A stretch of 64,000 bases of DNA from Cytobacillus purgationiresistens (GTDB taxonomy: Bacteria; Bacillota; Bacilli; Bacillales; Cytobacillaceae): positions 60,131 to 124,130 of the forward strand of contig NZ_JAUSUB010000016.1 in NCBI RefSeq assembly GCF_030813235.1, read 5' to 3'. The notes under the pieces are model-generated. The model did no database searches, was not told the DNA's origin, and saw nothing but the letters and a program-made list of their open reading frames with translations. Position numbers and translations under genes: made by a program. Position 1 is the first letter of the stretch. The number at the start of each line of letters is the position of its first letter. Shown here piece by piece: positions 1 through 8,354 of this stretch.

Positions 1-203
1 GGTTTGTCAAATTAAGTGTGTAAATTATTCTAGGTAGGTAAGGGCACGTTCTTTCAGCTTTTCGTGGAGTAAGGATTGATTCATGACCATTGACCAATTT
101 TGAATATGTCCCGGGTCACCTTTGTTAAGTTGCCCCTTTTATACCTGAAATTCCATTTCTGTCGCAGCAAAATCATCAGACTGATTATAGTAAAGGTTAT
201 TTT
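1..203. other. Left-edge intergenic DNA with possible gene tail
   Basis: No gene of normal size is supported here. On the minus strand positions 84 to 25 give a 19-residue open frame ending in LKERALTYLE. It has no clear ribosome binding site and could be the tail of a gene lost at this edge. I could not assign it to a family. Confidence 0.3.
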
Positions 204-242
204 CAAAATAAAAAGGCCTAATGTTTATCTCACATTAGGCCC
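204..242 (-). terminator. Terminator of the butanediol-dehydrogenase-like gene
   Basis: A perfect 9-bp stem (GGCCTAATG with CATTAGGCC, 215-241) lies just after the stop codon at 250. Read on the minus strand it is followed by TTTTTATTTT. This is a standard intrinsic terminator. Confidence 0.85.
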
Positions 243-249
243 AATCTAC

Positions 250-1293
250 TTAGTTGTTTGTTGGTTTCACCAAAATTTTTGCTTGTTTCACATCGTTCGT
301 TAATTGATTGAAGCCTTGGTCAATAAGGTCATCTAGCTGAATTTTCTTTGTGATGACTTGTTTAACATCTAATCTTCCTGTAGCAATCATATCAATCACT
401 TCCGGGAAGATATGACGATAGGCAAGTGTGGAAGTAATATCGGCAGCCTTAAACATGATCTGTCCCATATCGATGGAAACAGGCTTTGAATAGACGGCAA
501 TCGCCATTACTTGTCCGCCTTGACGAACAGAAGCCACTGCATTTGTCATAGTAGGCTGAACGCCAGCAGCTTCATACGCTACATTTACCCCGCCATTTGT
601 TAATTGCAAAATCGTAGCAGCGATATCATCACGGCTTCCATTAATGATGGTAGTTGCCCCTAATTCTTTCGCTTTTTTAAGTCGTTCCTCAGACAAGTCG
701 ACAACAATCATTTGGGTGGCTCCAGCAGCCTTTGCTGACAATAAGGTTAGTAGACCAATTGGGCCAGCGCCGAAGATTGCTACAGAGTCGCCGGCTTTTA
801 GCTTGCTTTCTCTAACAGCATAGAAAGATACGGCAGCTGGTTCAACCAATGCCCCTTCTTCAAAAGAAACATTGTCTGGCAATACATGGACCATGTTTTC
901 ATCTACAACTACATATTCAGCAAATCCGCCATCACGGTTCAATCCTACAAACCCGACTTGGTTACATTGATTATAATATCCTCTTTTACAAGCGTAACAT
1001 TCGCCACAGTAGATTAACGGCTCGATAGCTACTCTCTCGCCAACCTGATGACCCGATACATCTTCACCAAGTTCTACAATTGTGCCGGAAAATTCATGTC
1101 CTAGGGTAATCGGAGGTTTTTGTCCGCTAATAGGATGTGCCTCTTTACTTAATCCATGTGCATAAGCATGGAGGTCACTTCCGCAGATCCCTGTCCATTC
1201 TACTTTAACTTTTATTTGACTCGATGAAACAACTGGTTCCTCAATCTGTTCAATACGAACATCTTTAATATCATGCCATACTGCTGCTTTCAT
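250..1293 (-). CDS. Zinc-dependent 2,3-butanediol dehydrogenase-like enzyme
   Basis: This is a medium-chain zinc dehydrogenase close in plan to Bacillus BdhA, which interconverts acetoin and 2,3-butanediol with NAD(H). Visible are the catalytic zinc Cys in GICGSDLH (about residue 37), GHE at about 65-67, the four structural-zinc cysteines in CGECYACKRGYYNQC (about 96-110) and the nucleotide loop GAGPIG near 170. Length (347 aa) is normal. An ATG lies 9 nt further upstream at 1302, but the AAAGGGG Shine-Dalgarno touches it and is correctly spaced for the ATG at 1293, so I chose that start (MKAAVW). It is divergent from a LysR gene that may control it. The substrate could also be sorbitol or threonine; family certain, substrate inferred. 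Confidence 0.85.
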   Translation of the reverse strand: MKAAVWHDIKDVRIEQIEEPVVSSSQIKVKVEWTGICGSDLHAYAHGLSKEAHPISGQKPPITLGHEFSGTIVELGEDVSGHQVGERVAIEPLIYCGECYACKRGYYNQCNQVGFVGLNRDGGFAEYVVVDENMVHVLPDNVSFEEGALVEPAAVSFYAVRESKLKAGDSVAIFGAGPIGLLTLLSAKAAGATQMIVVDLSEERLKKAKELGATTIINGSRDDIAATILQLTNGGVNVAYEAAGVQPTMTNAVASVRQGGQVMAIAVYSKPVSIDMGQIMFKAADITSTLAYRHIFPEVIDMIATGRLDVKQVITKKIQLDDLIDQGFNQLTNDVKQAKILVKPTNN

Positions 1294-1391
1294 CTTTTTC
1301 ATCCCCTTTTTTTATTACAATTGTATTATATCAATTTGCCTATTTAATTAAAAGTTAATATAATTTAATATGTATTAACTATTACTTAAGG
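1294..1391. promoter_or_regulatory. Divergent promoter region, dehydrogenase/LysR
   Basis: This 98-bp AT-rich gap separates the divergent dehydrogenase and LysR genes, the usual place for a LysR regulator to bind. No operator could be read with confidence. Confidence 0.45.
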
Positions 1392-2303
1392 ATGATGAGA
1401 GTGAATATCGAACAATTGAATTATATCGTTGAAGTTTCCAAAGCCAAATCGCTTGCAGTAGCCGCGAAAACATTGAATGTTAGTCAATCTGCACTAAGCC
1501 AGGCGATTACAAAATTAGAATCTGAGTTGAATTTAAAAGTATTTAATCGTACAAGGACAGGGGCTGTGACAACAAAAGAAGGAGATAGGATAGTTGAAAA
1601 AGCGCAAAATGCGCTGCATGCCATTTATGAAATTAAAGAAGAAGCGCATAAGCAACTGAATAGCCTAAACGACATTCTAAGAATCTCTGCGATCCCTGGA
1701 CTTACAAGTCCAATAATAGATACGTATCTGTCCTGTAAAGAAAAGACGCCGATATTCAAATTGGAAGTGCACGAAAAGGGCAGCATGGAAATCATTCATG
1801 ACATTCAAAACGAAGACATTGATATAGGTTTTATTGCTCTTAAGAAAGAGAATATGGATCTTGTTAATGATCTGCTATTCACACCAGTTGTAACAGGGAA
1901 AATCCTTGCCTTTGTTTCTAGGTACTCCCCCTTAGCTGAGAATGATATCTTAACAGCAGACATGTTGAAGCAACAGACATTTGTTTTATATAGAGACGAG
2001 TATGTCCAGGAATTTATTGCCCACTTTCAAAGGGTGCATGGTCCTGTGGAAGTATTCTTTACTGCAACAAGCATTGAAGCGATTTTAAAAGCGGTGATTG
2101 AGATTGATGCGGTGTCCATCGGCCATGATATCTCAGCTATTTATTTCCCGAAGGACCACATCGATCAATATCAGACTTTAGAGATCGAAGGTTATACGGA
2201 TTCCCCGTTTAGATTTGGCTGGATACAGAAGAAGGATTATAAACTATCAAAGGAGGCAAGTAAATTTATCCAGGAGGTCAATAATATCCTATTGAAGCAA
2301 TAA
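1392..2303 (+). CDS. LysR-family transcriptional regulator
   Basis: The N-terminal 60 residues form the LysR winged helix-turn-helix (AAKTLNVSQSALSQAITKLE, then NRTRTGAVTTKEG). They are followed by the linker helix and a periplasmic-binding-like effector domain (about 95-300). Length is normal at 303 aa. AAGG precedes overlapping ATG-ATG codons, and a GTG 6 nt later (VNIEQLNYIV) has better spacing, so the exact start is uncertain by two or three codons. The divergent butanediol-dehydrogenase-like gene is the most likely target, as LysR regulators often control a divergent metabolic gene. The effector is unknown. The stop codon is followed directly, in the same frame, by a truncated PadR gene. 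Confidence 0.9.
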   Translation: MMRVNIEQLNYIVEVSKAKSLAVAAKTLNVSQSALSQAITKLESELNLKVFNRTRTGAVTTKEGDRIVEKAQNALHAIYEIKEEAHKQLNSLNDILRISAIPGLTSPIIDTYLSCKEKTPIFKLEVHEKGSMEIIHDIQNEDIDIGFIALKKENMDLVNDLLFTPVVTGKILAFVSRYSPLAENDILTADMLKQQTFVLYRDEYVQEFIAHFQRVHGPVEVFFTATSIEAILKAVIEIDAVSIGHDISAIYFPKDHIDQYQTLEIEGYTDSPFRFGWIQKKDYKLSKEASKFIQEVNNILLKQ

Positions 2304-2813
2304 TTAAATAAGCTTGAAAAAGAGAGGCTTATTAGCAGCAAGCAGTTAGTTCAAGCAGGCAAGCCAAATAAGAAAATATACTCGATTACTGCCGATGGGA
2401 AAGCTGAGCTCGTCACTTGGCTGCTTACCCCACCGGAACAGCCAAAATTAAAAGATCCTTTCTTGATGCATGCTTTTTTCATGGACTATATTCCCTCCGA
2501 TGAAGCCATTTTAAAATTGAAGATATATAAAAAAGAACGTGAACAAAGACTGCAGAAAATCAAAAAAGCCGTACAAGAACGTTTGCAGAGCATCAAAGAA
2601 AGAAACGTGATGAAAGCAAGGATCATTATCAGTTCTGCTGTTCTAAGACGCAGGATTGAACAAGAAGTAAAATATATTAAATGGTGTGAGGACTCTATTC
2701 GATTAATAGAGTCGTGTAAATTTTTATGGGACGAAAAGGATGAAAGGCCATTTGCGTACTCTGATGTTGAGACGGCGCTCGAGGCGTATTTTGCTGAATT
2801 GATCGAGTTTTAA
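2304..2813 (+). pseudogene. PadR-family regulator lacking its N-terminus
   Basis: From the codon after the LysR stop the frame is open and reads LNKLEKERLISSKQL, then KKIYSITADGKAELVTWL. This is the second half of a PadR winged helix, followed by the PadR C-terminal coiled domain to 2813. The first 45 or so residues, including the start and helices 1-2, are missing. A start at 2463 would leave only the C-terminal domain, which cannot bind DNA. The junction at 2304 therefore looks like a deletion breakpoint that fused LysR DNA to a PadR gene. Confidence 0.75.
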
Positions 2814-2904
2814 TCTCCATATAAAGTCGTAGAACACCTCCTTCTTTTTGCTGTTATTAGTAATCTCCCTTAATGCTATTCTTTACTTATAAGGAGTGAG
2901 GATA

Positions 2905-3378
2905 TTGATTAAAGGTTTATATGAAGCACACTTACCGGTGAGGAATCTGCAGCGCTCAATTGAATTTTATCTTAAGTTAAATTTGGAGATTGCATATCAG
3001 TCAGATCAATTGGTTTTCTTTTGGATTGAAAAAGGAAAGAGCTGGATCGGGCTGTGGGAAACAGCTCAAGTAAATATCCCTTACCATGCCTCAATCAGAC
3101 ATATTGCATTAACTATTGATAAAGATGACATGTATCAAGCAAAAAAATGGCTCGAAGTTAGAGGCATACAAGTGAAGACAAGCTTTGGTTTTACTTCAGA
3201 CAATCAGCCGCTTGTCTTACCAAATAATCGGCAAGCACATGCAGCGATCTACTTTGATGATCCTGACGGCAACTCGATTGAATTCATTTCTCCCTTAAGA
3301 TTGGATGTGGAAGAGGAATTCAAAATGATGAGTTTGGAAGATTGGGACTTACGGGGAAAGCAGATATCAGCTGATTGA
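2905..3378 (+). CDS. VOC-superfamily (glyoxalase/dioxygenase-like) protein
   Basis: A single protein of about 157 aa with the beta-alpha-beta-beta-beta layout of vicinal oxygen chelate proteins: YEAHLPVRNLQRSIEFY at the N-terminus and IYFDDPDGNSIEF near residue 125. A metal-ligand-like His occurs in the first motif (EAHLPV) and Glu in the last. AAGGAG at 2891-2896 overlaps a GTG at 2896 but is 8 nt before TTG at 2905, so the TTG start (MIKGLYEAH) is preferred. The function could be glyoxalase, dioxygenase or bleomycin-type resistance; the sequence does not decide. It is probably monocistronic, closed by the hairpin at 3396. Confidence 0.8.
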   Translation: MIKGLYEAHLPVRNLQRSIEFYLKLNLEIAYQSDQLVFFWIEKGKSWIGLWETAQVNIPYHASIRHIALTIDKDDMYQAKKWLEVRGIQVKTSFGFTSDNQPLVLPNNRQAHAAIYFDDPDGNSIEFISPLRLDVEEEFKMMSLEDWDLRGKQISAD

Positions 3379-3395
3379 AAAATAATAATAAAGTA

Positions 3396-3428
3396 GGCGA
3401 TTCTTTACAAAGGGAATCGCTTTTTTTG
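3396..3428 (+). terminator. Terminator after the VOC gene
   Basis: GCGATTC and GGAATCGC pair across a 9-nt loop and are followed by seven T residues. Confidence 0.85.
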
Positions 3429-3455
3429 TATGACAGTAAAAAATTCATGCAAGAG

Positions 3456-3483
3456 TGTAACTTAATATGAAGAATTCCGTTGT
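3456..3483 (+). promoter_or_regulatory. ECF-type promoter of the first sigma operon
   Basis: TGTAAC at 3456-3461 and CGTTGT at 3478-3483 are separated by 16 bp. This fits the TGAAAC/TGTAAC-N16-CGT pattern of Bacillus ECF sigma promoters and lies 35 bp before the sigma gene, as expected for autoregulation. Read by eye only. Confidence 0.55.
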
Positions 3484-3517
3484 TAATGTAAGAAACAACT
3501 AGAAAGGCGGTGAACCA

Positions 3518-4047
3518 ATGAATCAAGATATTATAGATCAACGATTGAACGAAATGTATTTTACATACTGTAATGATGTTTATCAATATCTATTTTTTAT
3601 GGTTGGTGATCATGAACTGGCAAAGGATTTGATGCAGGATACCTTTATTCGTGCATTTACAAAAATAGAATCATTTGAAGGACATCATATAAAAAGCTGG
3701 TTATTCCGGATTGCGCGCAATTTGACCATTGATTATATAAGGAAGAAGAAGCCTTTAGCATACATAATAGATTCGATCTCACCCATCATGACAACAGACT
3801 ATTCGCCTGAACAAATATTATTGTTCAATGAAACAGAGAAACTATTATACATTGCATTAAATAACCTCAAAAGGTCTTATCGCGAAATAATCATTTTAAG
3901 AAAACTAAAAGAATTTTCCATAAGCGAGTCCTGCGAAATCCTTGGGTGGACAGAAAGTAAAGTAAAGTAAAGGTTCATTTATTTAGGGCAATGAAGGCTT
4001 TAAAAAAAGAATTGGAAAAGGAGGGATATTCTCATGAATCCATTTAA
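3518..4047 (+). pseudogene. ECF sigma factor frameshifted by a third AGTAA copy
   Basis: This is an ECF sigma factor, SigX-like by overall resemblance. Region 2 (about 10-80) contains DLMQDTFIRA and KSWLFRIARNLTIDYIRKKK; region 4 (about 105 onward) contains ISESCEILGWTESKVK. The frame stops at 3970 inside the DNA-recognition helix. Removing one of the three AGTAA units at 3956-3970 restores VHLFRAMKALKKELEKEG and a stop at 4047 that overlaps the anti-sigma start by 14 nt, the usual operon arrangement. As it stands, the product lacks most of the -35 recognition helix and should be inactive. Either a true slippage mutation or a read error; the restored frame is convincing. Confidence 0.85.
3956..3970 (+). 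repeat. Three tandem AGTAA units inside the sigma gene
   Basis: AGTAA is present three times in a row; two copies would keep the sigma frame open. A five-base unit changes frame with each gain or loss, so this site could switch the gene off and on by slippage. Confidence 0.85.
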
Positions 4048-4747
4048 AGAGAGGAATGAGTTGGATAGCAGCTTTTCATCAATGAGTGAAAAGGTTCACT
4101 TATCTAAAGAAGAACAAGATGAAATATGGATTAAAATGATCAGGGCAAAAAAGACACTGCCAAATAGAAAAAGAAAACCATCAAAGTGGGTCTACTTTAT
4201 ACAAGCTGGGTCTGCAGCAATCATAATATTGATATTAATTATGCCTTTTATAAATAATCAGCCGCCGCTCAATGTTGACTCTAATGAGTTTGACCGCTTT
4301 TTTCACAATAAAATGCAAGCTATGCATAATGGTGAAAAGGATTATGAGTACCTCTTGGTCCATACACAATTCAATAGGGTTCAGAAGGGGGATGCCATCG
4401 CTGTATTTAAAGAATATACCGAACGAGGGGAACAGATTTTTATTGCCTATTTAAAAAAAGAAAATAACAAATGGGAATGGAAGCAAACAAGAGGGGCAGC
4501 GTGGGACACACCAGTAAAATGGTCCGCTATGAACGAGTTTCCATATATCTATTCCGGCGCTTTAAGCGATCAAAATGTGACCGCTGTATACGCCGGTGAG
4601 GAAGAAGCAGAAATAATAGAGGTAGAGAAAAACAAACGGTTTTGGTTTGCAATTAGTCCAATAGCCAAAGTGAAAGTTAAGTATAAAATGAAGGATGGGA
4701 CGGGGGAAATAATTGAAGAAAAAGATGAGAGTATGTTGTTGAATTGA
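4034..4747 (+). CDS. Putative anti-sigma factor of the first ECF operon
   Basis: A 237-residue protein with a charged cytoplasmic N-terminus (1-52), one membrane segment at about 53-72 (AAIIILILIMPF) and an extracytoplasmic domain. This is the topology of ECF anti-sigma factors. It starts after AAGGAGGG and overlaps the restored 3' end of the sigma gene, so translational coupling is likely. No ZAS zinc motif (HxxxCxxC) is visible. The extracytoplasmic domain (about 80-237) is unfamiliar and might sense an envelope signal. The anti-sigma is intact although its sigma partner is broken, so at present it would have nothing to hold. Role inferred mainly from position and topology. Confidence 0.65.
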   Translation: MNPFKERNELDSSFSSMSEKVHLSKEEQDEIWIKMIRAKKTLPNRKRKPSKWVYFIQAGSAAIIILILIMPFINNQPPLNVDSNEFDRFFHNKMQAMHNGEKDYEYLLVHTQFNRVQKGDAIAVFKEYTERGEQIFIAYLKKENNKWEWKQTRGAAWDTPVKWSAMNEFPYIYSGALSDQNVTAVYAGEEEAEIIEVEKNKRFWFAISPIAKVKVKYKMKDGTGEIIEEKDESMLLN

Positions 4748-4784
4748 TATTTACAAACGGGTTGTTGAGTATCAGTATCCAATG

Positions 4785-4822
4785 GCAAGCATCTATCTGT
4801 TTAGCGGATGCTTTTTTTTTTG
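4785..4822 (+). terminator. Terminator of the first ECF operon
   Basis: AAGCATC and GGATGCTT pair over a short loop and run into nine T residues. The 166 bp after it (4823-4988) hold no gene. Confidence 0.85.
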
Positions 4823-5020
4823 GAGAAATATAGCTTCAAAGGGAAAGTCAGTCGCAATGATGGGAGTAAATAAATCTTAAAATAAATGCCCTTCAGAAGA
4901 TAAAGCCTAAAATGGAGAGCAAATAAGTCGGAAATAATTGTCCCTCAAAGAAAGAAATCCCCCCAAAAAAGAAACTAAATCATAAAATATGAATTACAAT
5001 AAAATAAATTTCATGTTTTT

Positions 5021-5048
5021 TGTTACCTTTTTCATTCTCATACGTGTT
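5021..5048 (+). promoter_or_regulatory. ECF-type promoter of the SigM-like operon
   Basis: TGTTAC (5021-5026), 16 bp, then CGTGTT (5043-5048). This matches the ECF pattern and resembles self-recognised sigM promoters. The predicted RNA start near 5055 gives a 5' leader of only about 12 nt that still includes GGGGAGGGG. This argues against the longer open frame starting at 4989. Confidence 0.55.
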
Positions 5049-5066
5049 ATTAGTGGGGAGGGGCTA

Positions 5067-5561
5067 ATGAAGGAAAATATTGATGGCATTTATAGTACTT
5101 ATTTTCATGATATTTATCGTTTTCTCCTGTCCCTATGCCAGGATCACCACACAACGGAGGATCTTGTTCAGGAAACGTTTTTCCGTGCGCATCTTTTCAT
5201 TGAAAATTATGATGGAGAAAATGTAAAAACATGGTTGTTTACTGTAGCTCATAACGCATTTATTGATCATTATCGGAAGCATAAGGGGACAGTCATCCAG
5301 GAGCAAGGTTTTTTCATTTCATTATTTGACAGAAAGAAAGATCCTGTTGATGCGATTGTCGATCGGGAAGAAATCAAGGAGATTATCCATCTGTTAAAGG
5401 ATCTGCCTGAAAAACATAAATATGCCGTACTTTTGCATGATTTTCACGGATTATCCTACAATGAAGCCTCGCAGGTGATGAATGTGAAGCCGAGTCATTT
5501 TAAAGTTTTGTTATTCCGCGGCAGACAAGGGATCAGACAGAGGAGGAACAAAGAGCGATGA
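5067..5561 (+). CDS. sigM: ECF sigma factor, SigM-like
   Basis: At 164 aa it carries region 2 (IYRFLLSLCQDHHTTEDLVQ, then TWLFTVAHNAFIDHYRKHKG) and region 4 (HGLSYNEASQVMNVKPSHFK). These blocks and the downstream YhdL-like partner match Bacillus SigM, which governs cell-wall and envelope stress genes. The start at 5067 (MKENIDGIYS) follows GGGGAGGGG; an upstream in-frame ATG at 4989 would add a hydrophobic tail and swallow the promoter. The stop overlaps the next gene by ATGA. Being membrane-stress responsive and self-transcribed is known for the family and fits the upstream TGTTAC/CGTGTT boxes. Assignment to SigM rather than another ECF is likely, not proven. Confidence 0.8.
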   Translation: MKENIDGIYSTYFHDIYRFLLSLCQDHHTTEDLVQETFFRAHLFIENYDGENVKTWLFTVAHNAFIDHYRKHKGTVIQEQGFFISLFDRKKDPVDAIVDREEIKEIIHLLKDLPEKHKYAVLLHDFHGLSYNEASQVMNVKPSHFKVLLFRGRQGIRQRRNKER

Positions 5562-6709
5562 GCGATGATTTTAAAAGAAAGCTGGAAGCTTATGAAAAAG
5601 GGAAGCTTTCTGATACAGAATTGGAAGAGTTTGAAAAAGATCTTGAAAAATTAGAAGCCTACCAAGAATTCATGGAAGAAAATCACCCAACAGAAACAAC
5701 CAGTTTAGCTATGAATGAAAAAAGGGCAAAGAAAATATTAAAGCGGAGCAAATGGAGAGCCAGGCTACAGACTGCCTTTATGGCAATCGCAATATTTATC
5801 GGGTTTACCATAGTTACTTCCATATTGTCTGCGGTCTACTATTCATGGGGTACACAGGATCGGATGGAGGTTTATAGAAGTGTGATCGATTATACGATGA
5901 CTGTAACAGATCCTTATGGGGATATGGGTGGAACAAGCACTAACTCAACGCCTTATTTTGGTTTGAAAACCCAGAGAGATTTAAAGAAAAGAGTCGGCGA
6001 TGAAGTCATCAAAGTCGGCGAGCTTAAGACAAATTTTCTATTTTCCATGATGAGTTATCCAGAAAGAGAATACTTTGGCAGTCTTACTGAACAAGCACCC
6101 GTTTTTTCATATCCGGGATCAGAAGAAAGAGGTATGTCAGGTTGGGATAGACTAAAAAATCTTCCAGAAGGGACAGTGGTTTCCGCATATGTATCCTTTG
6201 CTGAATTACTGGATACAGATCAAGTTTTTCAAAATTTTAATGGAAAAGAGATGAAACTGCTATGGTTAGCTGTTGATACTGGCAGCGAAGGAAACGATGA
6301 TCATGGGAGCATTTTCGAACCATTTGGGTTTCCTAACTATCCAATCTGGCATGATGACGATATGATACTAGACTCAAGAGAGGAAGAAAAGGGATTGTTC
6401 GGCAGCCGAGTGATTTCAGAAGGTCATTCCTCTCCTGAATATAATGAGGGTGATACCGAGGTTCTTCATAAGCAATTTTTAAAAACCCTGAATTTCTTAG
6501 AAGATAATGAAAAGAAAGTGAACAAATTTCTTTTTGGGAAAACAGACCTTTCAAAACAAATTAAATACCTTGAGAAAAATGGCTTCCAACATTATGGTGT
6601 TGTCATCACTGGTCCTACAAAGGAAATATTAAAGCTGCAGGATGAAGAATGGATCAGTGCACTTGAAGTTGATGAGGTTAGATTGTGGAATTGGGATGGA
6701 TTGAAGTAG
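5558..6709 (+). CDS. yhdL: Anti-sigma factor, YhdL-like
   Basis: A 383-residue membrane protein. The cytoplasmic part (1-68) is acidic and helical, as in sigma-regulator N-terminal domains; one membrane helix spans about 70-95 (FMAIAIFIGFTIVTSI); and a large extracytoplasmic domain carries the conserved region near the C-terminus (GVVITGPTKEILKL). In B. subtilis YhdL, with YhdK, holds SigM inactive at the membrane. No YhdK-like gene follows here; the operon ends in a terminator. The 4-bp overlap with the sigma gene suggests coupled translation and matched amounts of sigma and anti-sigma. Confidence 0.8.
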   Translation: MSDDFKRKLEAYEKGKLSDTELEEFEKDLEKLEAYQEFMEENHPTETTSLAMNEKRAKKILKRSKWRARLQTAFMAIAIFIGFTIVTSILSAVYYSWGTQDRMEVYRSVIDYTMTVTDPYGDMGGTSTNSTPYFGLKTQRDLKKRVGDEVIKVGELKTNFLFSMMSYPEREYFGSLTEQAPVFSYPGSEERGMSGWDRLKNLPEGTVVSAYVSFAELLDTDQVFQNFNGKEMKLLWLAVDTGSEGNDDHGSIFEPFGFPNYPIWHDDDMILDSREEEKGLFGSRVISEGHSSPEYNEGDTEVLHKQFLKTLNFLEDNEKKVNKFLFGKTDLSKQIKYLEKNGFQHYGVVITGPTKEILKLQDEEWISALEVDEVRLWNWDGLK

Positions 6710-6716
6710 TTTCGAA

Positions 6717-6742
6717 AAAGACTGGTGATTGCCAGTTCTTTT
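6717..6742 (+). terminator. Terminator of the sigM-like operon
   Basis: AAGACTGG and CCAGTTCTT form a stem over TGATTG, followed by seven T residues. Confidence 0.8.
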
Positions 6743-6810
6743 TTTATATGAGACTGGCCAACCGCTGTTTTATCTGTTCGCCTAATCCAACATTTTATTT
6801 AAGACAAGGA

Positions 6811-6840
6811 TATTGTAAAAATTTGTAGAATATTCTTTTA
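6811..6840 (+). repeat. 30-bp promoter-like repeat, copy 1
   Basis: This 30-bp AT-rich piece contains TTTGTAGAATATTC and matches 10470-10499 at about 26 of 30 positions. Both copies lie a short way upstream of genes, so a shared promoter or binding site is possible. Nothing else is seen in 6748-6910. Confidence 0.45.
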
Positions 6841-6928
6841 CTAGGTAAGTTGATTATCTATTTGGACTCGATTCTGATATCTTTCAAAACGTGAAACAAT
6901 TTATTCATACCTAATGGAGGTTAATCAA

Positions 6929-7012
6929 ATGGGAGAGACAAAGAAATACCACAGAGCTTTTGGCGTTTATGGTATCTGTATAGAAGAGCAAAAGCTATTG
7001 GTTATTAACTAA
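6929..7012 (+). pseudogene. N-terminal stub of a NUDIX hydrolase
   Basis: After a good site (ATGGAGG) an ATG opens a 27-residue frame reading YHRAFGVYGICIEEQKLLVI, the first strand and turn of a NUDIX hydrolase. It ends at a TAA formed where a dispersed repeat begins at 7013. The NUDIX box and the rest are absent. The repeat probably marks an insertion or deletion that removed the gene body. Confidence 0.65.
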
Positions 7013-7160
7013 AGGCTCTTTTCAAAAAGATTGTTGTTTTTTCATAGGTTTTGATAAGACAAAACATTGATGAAAAAGTTGATTGGGGCGGAAAGCGAGC
7101 ACCTGAGAGGAAATCAACAACTGCTGTGAAAAGCAAACAAGTATAAGAAAACAGCCTAAC
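7013..7160. repeat. Dispersed Bacillaceae repeat, short copy
   Basis: This block (GGCTCTTTTC ... TTTTTTCATAGGTTTTGAT ... GTTGATTGG ... GAGGAAATCAAC ... AAACAGCC) matches 27664-27866 but lacks the GC-rich centre with GACTCCTGCGGGAG found there. I recall similar elements as common intergenic repeats in Bacillaceae genomes. It truncates the NUDIX stub. Confidence 0.75.
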
Positions 7161-7186
7161 TAGTAAAGAGTTAAGAAAGTGAGAGG

Positions 7187-7484
7187 ATGATGGAAATAGA
7201 AATAGAAATGAACTTTTTCTGGATAGCTTTAGCACTATTTTTTTTAGGCTATTTTATTAATGATGGATTAAGGAATTTTAAAAATCCTAAAAAAGGGTCA
7301 AAATATCAATATTTTATAAATGAAAGAGACCTCCATTTATTATTTTAATTTGAACCGCAGTGTCATAACAGAGCTGCTGGCAAAATATCCAAATGCACCG
7401 AAAATTATATTGAATGGCCAGACCTACTACCCTTCCAGTCAATTCCAGGAATGGCTTACCAAGATTGACTTTAGAGATGAATAG
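7187..7484 (+). pseudogene. Small membrane-anchored protein, one-base frameshift
   Basis: The first frame (7187-7348) gives one membrane helix (FFWIALALFFLGYFINDGL) and a basic stretch, then stops. Removing one T near 7333 (CATTTATTATTTT) joins it to a second frame ending at 7484: LHYYFNLNRSVITELLAKYP, then IILNGQTYYPSSQFQEWL. The second part looks like a short helix-turn-helix or wing domain known from small Bacillus proteins of unknown role. AGAGG lies before overlapping ATG codons at 7187 and 7190. The frameshift may be real or a sequencing error. No function is assigned. Confidence 0.6.
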
Positions 7485-7502
7485 AGATGATATGGGGTGT
7501 TT

Positions 7503-8354
7503 ATGATAGAACTAAAAAATATTGGCGGTTATTGCAGTAAAGATGACAATGGGTTTTTATTAAATGATACAAGTGCTAACAAGATAAATGAAAAGCATAT
7601 ACACATCATCGAAGCGCTGAAGAGTGAACTCACTAAGGTTTTTAATGAGAAGGTACACAGTATGTATATTAGAGGTTCGATTGCTAGAGGACTAAGTGTG
7701 GATCATCTATCAGATTTGGATGCGATTATCGTTTTGAACGAAGCACAGACTGAAGAGGAAACTGAGATTTTAAAAGAGGTTGAGCAGAATCTATTAAGTT
7801 TATACCCTTTTATGATGGATGTTGATTTGAACATTGTGACAAAAGATGAAGTCCTGAATAGAGCAACTTTTACCATGATGGCATTTATTATCAAAACCTA
7901 TAGTCTCTGTGTGGAAGGAGAGGATTTGAGTTATCAGATTTCAAGTTTCAAAGTGGATGCTGCTCTTGCCAATGAGCATCTGGTTGTACTAGAAGAGCAA
8001 TTAATTGAGGCGCGATTAGCGTTTGTCGATAATGACGATGAAGAAGATATAATAGATTGCTGCCGATGGATTATGAAGATCATTGTCAGAGCTGGCTTGG
8101 CATTGGTGGCAGTTGCGGAGAACAAATACACGAGGGATCTATATCCGGCTTATTTACTGTTTGCAGAACATTATCGTGATCAAAAGTCCAATATGAAACA
8201 AGCTCTAGCTTATGCGATTGATCCTATAAGCAATTGCTCGGAACTTTTACAATTCCTTAGCAAGTTCGGTGAATGGATGAAACAAGAATCGGACAAGTGG
8301 CTATTAAAATATAATCCGCAAAAAAACAGGGATTTGCCAATGGTTAAGGATTAG
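7503..8354 (+). CDS. Nucleotidyltransferase-fold protein
   Basis: A protein of about 283 aa with the polymerase-beta-type nucleotidyltransferase signature: IRGSIARG (about 56-63), then SDLDAI with the Asp pair, and a third acidic strand MDVDLNIV about 35 residues later. This is the metal-binding set used to transfer a nucleotide, as in aminoglycoside adenylyltransferases and minimal NTases. The C-terminal half is helical. A GTG at 7497 is also in frame, but GGGGTG sits correctly for ATG at 7503. No antitoxin-like partner is adjacent, so a MNT/HEPN toxin pair is not supported. The substrate is unknown; family well supported. Confidence 0.75.
   Translation: MIELKNIGGYCSKDDNGFLLNDTSANKINEKHIHIIEALKSELTKVFNEKVHSMYIRGSIARGLSVDHLSDLDAIIVLNEAQTEEETEILKEVEQNLLSLYPFMMDVDLNIVTKDEVLNRATFTMMAFIIKTYSLCVEGEDLSYQISSFKVDAALANEHLVVLEEQLIEARLAFVDNDDEEDIIDCCRWIMKIIVRAGLALVAVAENKYTRDLYPAYLLFAEHYRDQKSNMKQALAYAIDPISNCSELLQFLSKFGEWMKQESDKWLLKYNPQKNRDLPMVKD

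Noticed and set aside
100..303. 67-aa plus-strand ORF at the left edge
   Set aside because: It overlaps the dehydrogenase terminator and its 3' end and has no ribosome site.
4989..5066. N-terminal extension of the SigM-like protein
   Set aside because: It would be hydrophobic, unlike sigma factors, lacks a ribosome site and overlaps the predicted ECF promoter.
7503..8354. MNT/HEPN toxin-antitoxin system
   Set aside because: The nucleotidyltransferase is larger than MNT antitoxins and no HEPN gene is adjacent.
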